NCBI GenBank assembly: GCA_015711875.1
Contig: JACVJG010000011.1
Span: forward strand, 1 to 15,908
Direction: 5' to 3'
Source: Candidatus Solincola jinzensis
GTDB taxonomy: Bacteria; Actinomycetota; Geothermincolia; Geothermincolales; RBG-13-55-18
Length of the DNA stretch: 15,908 nucleotides
How positions within the stretch are numbered: the first letter of the stretch is position 1; each line of letters starts with the position of its first letter. Position numbers and translations under genes: made by a program. Shown piece after piece: positions 1-7,348 of this stretch. The notes below the pieces were generated by a model. The model had not been told where the DNA came from and searched no databases. It worked only from the letters and a program-made list of their open reading frames with translations.

Positions 1-114
1 GTCTCCATCCTCGTGACCTCGCAAGTCCCCATAGCCGCCGAGCGCCCCATGTACTTCGCCTACAGGGGAAAGTGGGCGGGCGGGCACGTGGGCGCCCCCT
101 CGAAGTCGCCTTGA
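1..114 (+). CDS. C-terminal fragment of an AERxMYF-repeat surface protein
   Basis: The window opens inside a reading frame that ends at TGA 112-114. The 37 visible residues include IAAERPMYFAYRGKWAGGH, which closely matches the module ends of the protein at 14095 onward (VVAERAMYFRYRGNAGG). I therefore read it as the last module of a secreted protein built from the same roughly 106-residue repeats, followed by a short tail (VGAPSKSP). Its N-terminal domains lie outside the window, so its enzymatic or adhesive role cannot be told. The gene probably ends its transcript at the hairpin at 291-318. Confidence is high that this is coding and that it belongs to this repeat family; the function is unknown. 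Confidence 0.8.
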   Translation, partial: VSILVTSQVPIAAERPMYFAYRGKWAGGHVGAPSKSP

Positions 115-543
115 ACACCATCTTAATAAGCAAAGTTTTTGGCCACGCTTGACCCGAGGCTCTTCCCGTGAGGCGTTTCCGCGTTTACGATACCGCCAAT
201 GCAGACGCTCAGGACGGCGGGAGGGTTGGGTATAGCCCGCAGCTGGGGCATATCGACAGCGCATAACTTATCAAGAAAGGGTGGGGCCAGTTCCCTTGCG
301 TTCTCAAGGGAGGTTTTTCGCACCGTATGAGCATACCCGGCGCGGCGTATGCGGAGGAGGCCGGGAGGAGCTAAGGGAACGGAAGATAAGGGACATTCGG
401 AAAAAGAGGAACATCAGGTCGAGTGGAAACTGCGGGGTGGAGAGACAGGCGCGGGAGTGCTCCTGGGATATTCTGGGAAATAAGAAAATCGGGCCTGATA
501 GAGGTTGCCGTGGGTTTTCGCTACTACGGTTCTTTCACGCGGT
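115..543. other. Intergenic stretch, no convincing gene
   Basis: Apart from the terminator at 291-318 I see nothing firm here. Short open frames exist on both strands (for example 281-547 on + and 123-323 on -), but they show no recognisable domain and their composition does not resemble the neighbouring genes. The base composition is less GC-biased than in the coding regions, as expected of a true spacer. Confidence 0.5.
291..318 (+). terminator. Rho-independent terminator
   Basis: Eight-base-pair stem TTCCCTTG / CAAGGGAG (291-298 with 305-312, one G-U pair) with a six-base loop, followed after one G by five T (314-318). It lies 177 bases after the stop of the upstream repeat-protein fragment and before the promoter of the solenoid genes, so it would insulate the two. 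The long distance from the stop codon is its one weak point. Confidence 0.5.
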
Positions 544-572
544 TTGAATATCCAATTGCTGCGTAGTATCAT
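544..572 (+). promoter_or_regulatory. Putative sigma70-type promoter for the solenoid genes
   Basis: TTGAAT (544-549, four of six to TTGACA) and TATCAT (567-572, five of six to TATAAT) are separated by the ideal 17 bases. Transcription would start near 579 and leave a roughly 370-nt untranslated leader before the first solenoid gene at 950. No better pair was seen between the terminator at 291-318 and that gene. This is a consensus match only. Confidence 0.4.
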
Positions 573-578
573 GTCTCC

Positions 579-949
579 GAGGGGTTTTGTGGGGTTATTG
601 CGTACCATGTTCCTTAAAGGGAAACGCCTTTACGCGGCGACTACTTGTCTCTGTAGGGGATCCGCTGCCTGCCTGTTACGCAGAGTGAGGTTAGGTCCGG
701 CAGTCGGCGAGGGCGCCGATTTCGTCGGAACCTTACACCATGTAGGTGCTGCGTTAAGGATAGCTTTTTCCCTGTCGCCGACGGGAAAGGGGGGCTTTTG
801 TCCGCTCCCTCCCGGTGTAACTGCCGACTTAGCTGTTGAGGGATACGGGAAGGTAATCAGCAGGAGAGGGAGTTAAGGCCGGCAATGCCGCCAGCCCCGC
901 TGTATTTTACCCGAGATCATTCGGCTGAAGGCTTGAAGCGAGGCAGGGG
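579..949 (+). other. Long, hairpin-rich 5' leader of the solenoid genes
   Basis: The stretch between the putative promoter and the ATG at 950 carries several good stems. A long hairpin at 693-733 has an inner 8-bp stem 702-709/714-721 with an AGGG loop and an outer 7-bp stem with one bulged A. A 12-bp hairpin lies at 764-791 with one bulged T. Smaller stems are at 615-632, 833-863 and 880-890. Alternative pairings conflict with these: 702-708 with 823-829, TTACACC 733-739 with GGTGTAA 814-820, and 731-739 with 745-759. Competing pairings are typical of regulatory leaders but also arise by chance in GC-rich DNA. I do not recognise a riboswitch class. Open frames in it (for example 505-876) have no recognisable content. 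Confidence 0.28.
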
Positions 950-3925
950 ATGCTGAGGACTTCAGTCCAGACCGCCATAAACATCGTGGTCATCGTCCTT
1001 CTGGTGGGGGCGGTGGTCCTGGGGGCGGTGGCCCTTATCCCCTCGCGCAACCCCGCGGGCCCCCTCATCGGAAAGCTGCTCTCGGCTCGGGGCAACCTCT
1101 CCGGGCTGCTCGGCAACCTGGACGCGGCCAAGCTGGCGGAGGCCATGCGCCAAAACCCCCGCATGGCCGCGGACCTGCTGGCGGAGCTGGGGGCCGATGG
1201 GGCGCGCATGGTCGCGGAGGCGGTGAACGAGAACCCCGCCTTCCTATCCGCCCTGCTGTCGGCCCTGGACCCCGCCACCCTGGCCTATGCCTTGAACGAC
1301 CCCGCCTCGGCTGAGTTCACCACCTCGCTGCTCTCCTACCTGGACCCCGAGGCCATGGCGGAGGTGGTGAACGGGGCCGGCCCCTTCATAGCCGAGCTCC
1401 TCTCCCTCCTGGACCCCCAGGTGATAGCGGAGGCGCTGAACGCCAACGGACCTTTCCTGGCCGCCACCATGGCGGCATCGGACCCCCAGGTGATAGCGGG
1501 GGCGGTGAACGCCAACGGCCCCTTCATAACCGCCCTCATCGGCCTTCTGGACCCCGCGGTGATCGCCGCCGCGGCCAACGCCAGCCCGAGCCTGGTGGGA
1601 GACCTCCTGGGATACCTGGACACCGCGGTGGTGGCGCAGGTGATAAACGCCAACGCCTCCTTCGTATCCGGGCTTCTGCGCTACCTCGACCCCGCGGTGC
1701 TCACCGCGGGCGTGAACGCCCGCCCCACCTTCCTCTCCCGCCTCATGGGCTACCTCGACCCCACGGCCATCGCCTCCGTGCTCAACGCCAACGCGGGCTC
1801 CACCGCCGACCTGGTGGCCAACCTCTCCGACCAGCTGCTCTCGAGCGTGCTGGCCATAACCGCCCACGACCCCGCCTGGATAAACGACCTCCTGCAAAGG
1901 CTCGACCCGGGGGTGGTGGCGGCCATGGTCAACAACTCCAGCACCTTCGCCTCCGGGCTCATCCAGGCCATAGACCCCGCCTGGGCGGCCGGCATAGCCA
2001 ACGCCAACCCCGACCTCATCTTCTCCGTCATGGACGCCATAGACCCCGAGCTGGTGGCCGCCCTGGCCAACAACGAGGATATGCTCACCCGCGTGCTCCC
2101 GCTCATAGACACCGCCGCCATCGGGGCGGCCCTGGGCGAGCACACCGACTTCGTCACCCGGCTCCTGCCCCTTTTGGACCCCGCGCTTGCCGAGTACTCC
2201 AACCGGGCCCTGGCCGGGAACCCCGAGCTCGCCCGCGCCCTGCTCGCAAACCTCGACGGGGCCCAGATCGCCTCCGCCCTCGCCCAGGCCCCCTCCTTCC
2301 TCACCGGTCTGGTGAAGGGCATGGGCCCGGACCTGGTACAGGCGGCCCTTGCGGGATCCGACCAAAACCCGCTCTTCCTCATCGAGCTCACCAACGCCCT
2401 GGACGCGGGGGCGGTATCCCGCGCCCTGGACCTCTCGGGCTCCTTTATGCCCACCCTCCTGGCCCTGCTTCCCCCCGGGGTGGGCCAGGCGGCGGCCCAG
2501 GGACTCAACTCCAACCCCGCCATGCTCAACGCCGTGCTGCAGACCGCCGACCCCAAGGTGCTCGCGGGCATCCTCAACTCCGGCGCCGCCGACGCCCTGA
2601 TCGCGGGGCTCATCCCCCTGCTCTCGGCCGGCGCCGCCCAGGCCATAGCCCAGGGCATAAACGCAGACGCCGCCCAGCCCACCGCCCAGTCCATGATCAA
2701 GTCGCTCATCGCGGCCTCGGACCCCGCGGTGATGGCCGACGCCGTCAACCGCAACCCCGACTTCGTGGGGGGCCTGCTGGAGAGGCTCAACGACGCCGCG
2801 GCGGCCGCCATCGCCGAGGGCATGAACGCCAACCCCGCCACCGCCCGCACCGTGGCCCGCTACCTGGGCGGGGGAACGGGCAAAAGGATAGCCGAGGCCC
2901 TGAACCAAAACACCAAGATACTGCGCCCCTTGATCCAGAACCTCTCCCCCCAGGTGGGGGCGGCCATCGCCGAGGGGCTGAACCAGAACACCACAGACCT
3001 CTCGCTGCAGCTCATGGCCAACCTCTCCACGGAGGTGGGGAGGCAGCTCGCCCTGGGCCTGGGGGACAACCCCGCCCTGCTGGAGAACATCCTCCCCCGC
3101 CTGAACGCGGACGTGGGCCGGGAGGTGGCGGCGGGCCTCAACGAGAACGCGGCCACCCAGTCCCCCTCCTTCCTCGAGGCCATGCTCTCCTCCACCTCCC
3201 AGAGCTTCTCCCAGGTGATCGTGAACGCCATCAACGCCCCTCCCTACAACATGGACTCCTTCATCTCGGTGCTTTTGCAGAACTTAAACCCCGCCACCGC
3301 CCAGGCGGCGGCCCAGGGGATAAACGGAAACCCCGCCTTCCTCACCTACCTGGTGCGCAACCTGGACGGCGCCTCCGCCGCCCAGCAGCTCAACGCAAAC
3401 GAGGCCTGGCTCACCTCCCTGGTGGCCAACCTGGACGGGGCCGCCCTGGCCACGGCCTTGAACGACGCCCTGGCCACCCCCGGGGGACGCGCCTTCATAG
3501 ACGACCTCCTGGGCACCCTGAACGCGGACATCGTGGCCTCGGCCATGAACGCGAATCCCGATATCGCTCGAGACCTGCTGGAGAGGGGAGGGGAGATAGG
3601 GCTCGGAACCACCCTGCACGACCTTCTCGGGGACGCGGGGGCGGGCGCTTCGGGAGGGTTTCTCAGTGAGCTCTTGCGGAAGCTCGATGGCGGGATGCTG
3701 GGCCGTGTCCTCGACAACGCGACCACAGGCGCCACATTGACGCCCGAGGAGAAGGCCAGGCTTCCTTATGCTCCATATACCTTTTTAAAAGTCACCTGGT
3801 TCTACGTCTATCTCAAAGCGAGCGTGTGGGGGATACCGCAACAGGGATGGGCGTGGGCGAACATCGAGGGAGGGGAGGAGTATCACTGGGAAGGACCTGC
3901 GTACAACCCTCCTCCGTGGCCATGA
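950..3925 (+). CDS. Membrane-anchored giant alpha-solenoid protein 1 (23/26-residue repeats)
   Basis: This 991-residue protein matches no family I can name. Residues 9-31 form one hydrophobic segment after a short basic start, followed by PSRNPAGPLIGK, a motif shared with its two paralogues; there is no clear cleavage site, so I infer a signal anchor with the rest outside. From residue 57 to about 930 it is roughly 35 two-helix repeats. The common unit is 23 residues: LDPxVIAxAVN, then xNGPFLxxLLxY. A 26-residue form has three extra residues in the first helix (for example unit 30, residues 779-804). Asp-Pro would cap helix A, and Asn at positions 11 and 13 would form a ladder in the turn. 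The protein has no Cys. The last ~50 residues change to an aromatic, less GC-rich tail ending PPPWP. The start is supported by GAGG at 940-943. A surface scaffold or adhesion role is inference only. Confidence 0.9.
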   Translation: MLRTSVQTAINIVVIVLLVGAVVLGAVALIPSRNPAGPLIGKLLSARGNLSGLLGNLDAAKLAEAMRQNPRMAADLLAELGADGARMVAEAVNENPAFLSALLSALDPATLAYALNDPASAEFTTSLLSYLDPEAMAEVVNGAGPFIAELLSLLDPQVIAEALNANGPFLAATMAASDPQVIAGAVNANGPFITALIGLLDPAVIAAAANASPSLVGDLLGYLDTAVVAQVINANASFVSGLLRYLDPAVLTAGVNARPTFLSRLMGYLDPTAIASVLNANAGSTADLVANLSDQLLSSVLAITAHDPAWINDLLQRLDPGVVAAMVNNSSTFASGLIQAIDPAWAAGIANANPDLIFSVMDAIDPELVAALANNEDMLTRVLPLIDTAAIGAALGEHTDFVTRLLPLLDPALAEYSNRALAGNPELARALLANLDGAQIASALAQAPSFLTGLVKGMGPDLVQAALAGSDQNPLFLIELTNALDAGAVSRALDLSGSFMPTLLALLPPGVGQAAAQGLNSNPAMLNAVLQTADPKVLAGILNSGAADALIAGLIPLLSAGAAQAIAQGINADAAQPTAQSMIKSLIAASDPAVMADAVNRNPDFVGGLLERLNDAAAAAIAEGMNANPATARTVARYLGGGTGKRIAEALNQNTKILRPLIQNLSPQVGAAIAEGLNQNTTDLSLQLMANLSTEVGRQLALGLGDNPALLENILPRLNADVGREVAAGLNENAATQSPSFLEAMLSSTSQSFSQVIVNAINAPPYNMDSFISVLLQNLNPATAQAAAQGINGNPAFLTYLVRNLDGASAAQQLNANEAWLTSLVANLDGAALATALNDALATPGGRAFIDDLLGTLNADIVASAMNANPDIARDLLERGGEIGLGTTLHDLLGDAGAGASGGFLSELLRKLDGGMLGRVLDNATTGATLTPEEKARLPYAPYTFLKVTWFYVYLKASVWGIPQQGWAWANIEGGEEYHWEGPAYNPPPWP
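3304..3335 (+). repeat. 32-base identical tract shared by solenoid genes 1 and 2, copy in gene 1
   Basis: The 32 bases at 3304-3335 are identical to 5823-5854 in gene 2, including wobble positions and the minority codons ATA, GGA and AAC of the encoded IN(G)NP turn. They lie in 26-residue repeats (unit 30 of protein 1, unit 18 of protein 2), which are not positional equivalents. A recent local copy or gene conversion between repeats could explain this. Confidence 0.7.
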
Positions 3926-4443
3926 GAGGAAAAATGCGAGGCAGAGCGGCTTTTAATGAATGCCTGAAAGGCGTGAGGTGCGGAAGGCCCCCTTTCCGGC
4001 GCACGGAGTGCCGCGCCACGGGGTATGTGGTGAGGGATGGGGGATACGAGCATACTTCCAAGAAAAGGATGCTCAGAAAAGGTTGGGTTGAACGATGGCG
4101 ATTTCAAGGATGCGGAGAGCCTCCATCGCCAGGCGGTAAGCACACCGCCCTGATAAAAGGGCAAATACGCGTTTCCGCGCGGACCGGTGCAGATAAAAGG
4201 ATGTGCGACCAAGAAAAGTACGGGATGTCCGTTCGGGGAACATCTCTATAAACGAAAGATGGCAACAAGATGCGCAACCAGTAAAACGTTTGGGATCGGT
4301 TACGGCGGGTTTTTCTATGCTAAGGGATCTCATCCCGGGGTGCCGCGCACGGCGTCTTGCCAAAGGCAGGATGGCGGGCTGGGTGACCATACCGATGTAT
4401 TTGAATTTCAGCGGATTCGAGGAAAGATAGCGGGAGCGGAGAG
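3926..4443. other. 518-bp spacer between solenoid genes 1 and 2
   Basis: No convincing gene. Open frames such as 3826-4251 and 4187-4474 (+) lack recognisable domains, and the first merely runs out of the 3' end of the preceding gene. The spacer contains several compact hairpins: 3978-4004 (CGGAAGG / CTTTCCG core, CCCC loop), 4132-4149 (GGCGGT / ACCGCC, perfect) and 4147-4162 (GCCC / GGGC). None is followed by a T run, so none is a standard terminator. A weak TATAAA at 4247-4252 has no matching -35. The stretch is far longer than the 28-bp gap between genes 2 and 3, so gene 2 may have its own control region. Confidence 0.4.
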
Positions 4444-7320
4444 ATGCTTCTACGCAAACCGGTGCAGATCATAGTCAACCTGGCGGTGATCCTGCTCCTG
4501 GTGGGTCTCATAGCCGGGGGAGTGGTCATGCTCCTGCCCGTCAAGGGCACGGTGGGCACGGTGCTCGGGAAGATGTCATCTCAGCGCCACACCCTGGCGG
4601 GCATCATATCCGGCCTGGACCCGGTGGCGGTGGCCAGAGCCATCAACGAAAACCCCGCCTTCCTCGCAGGGCTCCTCTCAGAGCTCGAGCACCCCGAGAA
4701 CCAGCGGGCCACCGCCCAGGCGGTGAACGAGAACCCGGACTTCCTCCTGGCCCTGGTGGGAGCCCTGGACCCTGAGGCCATAGCCCCGGCCATAAACGCC
4801 AACGCGGGCCTCATCTCGGGGCTTCTTCCCCTGCTGGACCCCGAGGTGCTGGCGGGCACGGTGAACGCGAGCTCGGACTTCACCGCGTCCCTCATGGGCT
4901 ACCTGGACCCGGAGGCCATAGCCGCCATCGTCAACCAAAACGGCCCCTTCCTCACCTCCCTCCTCTCCTACCTGGACCCGGGGGTGGTGGCGGGGGCGGC
5001 CAACGCCAACTCAGGCCTCACCGCGGCCCTGCTCTCCTTCCTCGACCCCGCGGTGATCGCTCAGGCCATAAACGCCAACGGGGCCTGGCTCTCAAGCCTG
5101 CTCTCCCTGCTCGATCCCGCCCCCACCGCGCGGGCCATCAACGCCAACCCCGCCTTCCTCTCCGGCCTCATCCGCAACCTCTCGCCCTCGGCCCTGGCCC
5201 GGGCGGTGAACGCCAACGGGGCCTTCCTCGCGGGCATCACCCGCTACACCGACCCCGAGGTCCTCGTGCGGGCCATAAACGAGAACAAGTCCTTCCTGGT
5301 GGGGGTGGTGAACCGCATGGACCCCCGCGCCTCGGCGGAGATCGCCTCCGACCAGGCTTTGCTCTCGCGCATCCTCTCCCTGCTCTCTCCCGCCCCCATC
5401 GCCGGGGCCGTAAACGCCAACGCCGCCTTCATAAAAGCGGTCATCCCGAGGCTGGACCCCGCGGGGCTCGCGGCCTCCCTCTCGGGCACCGGCGACAACG
5501 TGGCCGCCATCGTGTCCTTGCTGCGCGACGACTACATCACCTACCTGGCCAACGACGAGGAGTTCTTGAACCAGGTCATACCCAAAATCGACAGCTCGGT
5601 GCTGGCGGGGGCGCTCAACGCCAACTCCGCCTTCCTCACCTCCCTGGTGCAGAACCTTCCCGCCTCCCTGGGGCGGGCGGCGGCGGAGGGGCTCAACCTC
5701 TCCGGCGCCTTCATCGACCGCATGATAGCCACCTCGGACCCCGCCTTCCTGGCCGGGGTGCTCTCGGATGCGGGGCCCTTCCTCTCCGCCCTCGTGGGCA
5801 ACCTCGACCCCGCCCTCGCCCGGGCGGCGGCCCAGGGGATAAACGGAAACCCCGACCTGATCGAGGCCGCGCTCTCCGCCCTCAACACCGACACCGTTTT
5901 GCACGTCATGGGGGAGACCACCGGGTTCACCGCGGAGCTCTCGGCCAAGCTCTCCCCCACCGCGGCGGCGGGCATCGCCGTGGGGCTCAACGCCAACGCC
6001 GCCTTCCTCTCCGCCCTCATAGGGGCCCTGGACGCCCACGGGTTAGCCGCCCTGCTCACCGTGAACACCGGCGCCGCCCGCGGGCTCTCGGCCCACCTGG
6101 ACTCGGGCTTCGGACGGGGGGTGGGAAGGGCGCTCAACGGCGGCGGCACCTTCCTGCGCCGCCTCATCTCCTACCTCGACCCCGCGGTGATCGGCGACGC
6201 CCTGGACGTGAACCCCGCCCTCACCCGCGACCTCATAGGCAAGCTCGACGGGGAGCTGGGCAAGGCGGCCGCCGAGGCCATCAACGAAAACCCCGGCTTC
6301 CTGGCGGGGGTGCTCTCCCGCCTGGACTCCGTCACCGGCAAGGCCATGGCAGAGGGCACCAACCTGAACGCCTCCGGGTTCCTCACCAACCTTCTGCGCT
6401 ACCTCGACTCCACCGCCGCCGAGGCGGCGGGCAAGGCCTTAGCCTACGCCGACCCCGATTTCCTCACCCAGCTGGTCTCCAACCTGAAGGCTGACACCGG
6501 GCAGAGGATGGCCGAGGCCCAGAACGCCAACCCCGGCCTGCTGCGCACCTTGATGGCCAACATGTCCCCCGCCACCGCCCAGGCCCTGGCGCGGGGGCTC
6601 AACCAGAGCGCCTCCCAGAACCCCGGCTTCCTCACCGCCCTCATAGGAGACCTGGACGCAGCCACCGGCGAGGCGGTGGGCAAGGGGCTCAACGCCATGG
6701 CCGCGGGAGGGGCCTCCTCCGCCCTCTACACCACCCTGGCGGGCACCCAGCAGCACACCGTCGCCGCCTTAGCCGACGCCCTGGAGGCCAACCGCGCCTT
6801 CCTGGACGCCATGCTCGACAACCTCGACCCCTCCGTGCTGGGCCCGGCCATAAGCTCGGGCATCGACCCCACTTTCTCTGATTTCCTCCGGGACAACCTC
6901 GCCGCCACCGACGCGGACATGATGGCGAGGATAACCAACAGCGCGGGGGGTATAGCGCTGACCAACGAACTCATAGCGAACCTGGACGGTTCCCGCGTGG
7001 CCCAGGCTCTCAACGGGGGAGCACAGGCATTCATCGCCGATCTGGTTGGAGGTTTGAACGCGAAGGGCATGGCGCAGATAGTATCTGGAACAGGCCCTGC
7101 AAACCTTGGGCATGGACTGCAGATGCAGCTTGACCTCATCGGTACGCCCGGGCTGGACGCGGTGATGGCGAACGCCATGAACAACAGCCTGTCGGGGCCC
7201 TACAGCAGGCCTTTGCTCAGATATCTGGGAATGAAAACGGACATCGTGCTTAATTTCTTTGGAATGACCAATGAATGGGGATGGGCGTACGTGAACAGCG
7301 CCGCGACGGGAAAGATCTGA
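4444..7320 (+). CDS. Membrane-anchored giant alpha-solenoid protein 2 (23/26-residue repeats)
   Basis: Paralogue of the genes on either side, 958 residues, family unnamed as far as I can tell. The N-terminus has Arg/Lys, a hydrophobic anchor at about residues 10-32, and the shared post-anchor motif (LPVKGTVGTVLGKM). Repeats begin at residue 58. Units 3-13 (108-359) are nearly all 23-mers, unit 14 (360-381) is a 22-mer, units 15-24 (382-626) alternate strictly 23 and 26, and later units are mostly 26 or longer. About 34 units in all, and I see no Cys. The tail ends NEWGWAYVNSAATGKI: it resembles the QGWAWAN part of protein 1's tail but stops before a PPPW ending. GGGAG at 4432-4436 supports the start. 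It shares a 32-base identical tract with gene 1. Its stop is 28 bp before gene 3, suggesting cotranscription. Role unknown; an extracellular rod-like scaffold is inferred. Confidence 0.9.
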   Translation: MLLRKPVQIIVNLAVILLLVGLIAGGVVMLLPVKGTVGTVLGKMSSQRHTLAGIISGLDPVAVARAINENPAFLAGLLSELEHPENQRATAQAVNENPDFLLALVGALDPEAIAPAINANAGLISGLLPLLDPEVLAGTVNASSDFTASLMGYLDPEAIAAIVNQNGPFLTSLLSYLDPGVVAGAANANSGLTAALLSFLDPAVIAQAINANGAWLSSLLSLLDPAPTARAINANPAFLSGLIRNLSPSALARAVNANGAFLAGITRYTDPEVLVRAINENKSFLVGVVNRMDPRASAEIASDQALLSRILSLLSPAPIAGAVNANAAFIKAVIPRLDPAGLAASLSGTGDNVAAIVSLLRDDYITYLANDEEFLNQVIPKIDSSVLAGALNANSAFLTSLVQNLPASLGRAAAEGLNLSGAFIDRMIATSDPAFLAGVLSDAGPFLSALVGNLDPALARAAAQGINGNPDLIEAALSALNTDTVLHVMGETTGFTAELSAKLSPTAAAGIAVGLNANAAFLSALIGALDAHGLAALLTVNTGAARGLSAHLDSGFGRGVGRALNGGGTFLRRLISYLDPAVIGDALDVNPALTRDLIGKLDGELGKAAAEAINENPGFLAGVLSRLDSVTGKAMAEGTNLNASGFLTNLLRYLDSTAAEAAGKALAYADPDFLTQLVSNLKADTGQRMAEAQNANPGLLRTLMANMSPATAQALARGLNQSASQNPGFLTALIGDLDAATGEAVGKGLNAMAAGGASSALYTTLAGTQQHTVAALADALEANRAFLDAMLDNLDPSVLGPAISSGIDPTFSDFLRDNLAATDADMMARITNSAGGIALTNELIANLDGSRVAQALNGGAQAFIADLVGGLNAKGMAQIVSGTGPANLGHGLQMQLDLIGTPGLDAVMANAMNNSLSGPYSRPLLRYLGMKTDIVLNFFGMTNEWGWAYVNSAATGKI
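5823..5854 (+). repeat. 32-base identical tract shared by solenoid genes 1 and 2, copy in gene 2
   Basis: Second copy of the tract at 3304-3335; see that entry. It falls in repeat unit 18 (residues 454-479) of protein 2. Confidence 0.7.
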
Positions 7321-7348
7321 TTCGGAGAGACGAGAGAGGTTTTTAGAG

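Noticed and set aside
762..799. Hairpin 764-791 followed by TTTT (796-799) as a terminator or attenuator
   Set aside because: The T run is only four bases and is separated from the stem by GGGC, so I list it only as part of the leader structure.
281..876. Two + frames (281-547 and 505-876) in the first spacer
   Set aside because: No domain, no good ribosome site, and they overlap a terminator, a promoter-like pair and strong hairpins.
1244..2908. 554-codon open frame on the minus strand inside solenoid gene 1, with similar long antisense frames in genes 2 and 3 (for example 8768-10441 and 5092-6039)
   Set aside because: They are by-products of the repeated, C/G-ending codons. Their proteins are low-complexity Gly/Val/His/Glu strings with no domain, while the + frames have anchor, regular repeats and ribosome sites.
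1340..3000. TALE-like DNA-binding repeats (LTPxQVVAIASN is superficially like LDPxVIAxAVN)
   Set aside because: Units are 23/26 rather than 33-35 residues, there is no hypervariable pair pattern or basic surface, Lys/Arg are scarce, and an N-terminal membrane anchor places the array outside the cell.
3826..4474. + frames 3826-4251, 4203-4430 and 4187-4474 around the gap between solenoid genes 1 and 2
   Set aside because: The first starts inside gene 1 in another frame; all have unlikely composition and no recognisable features.
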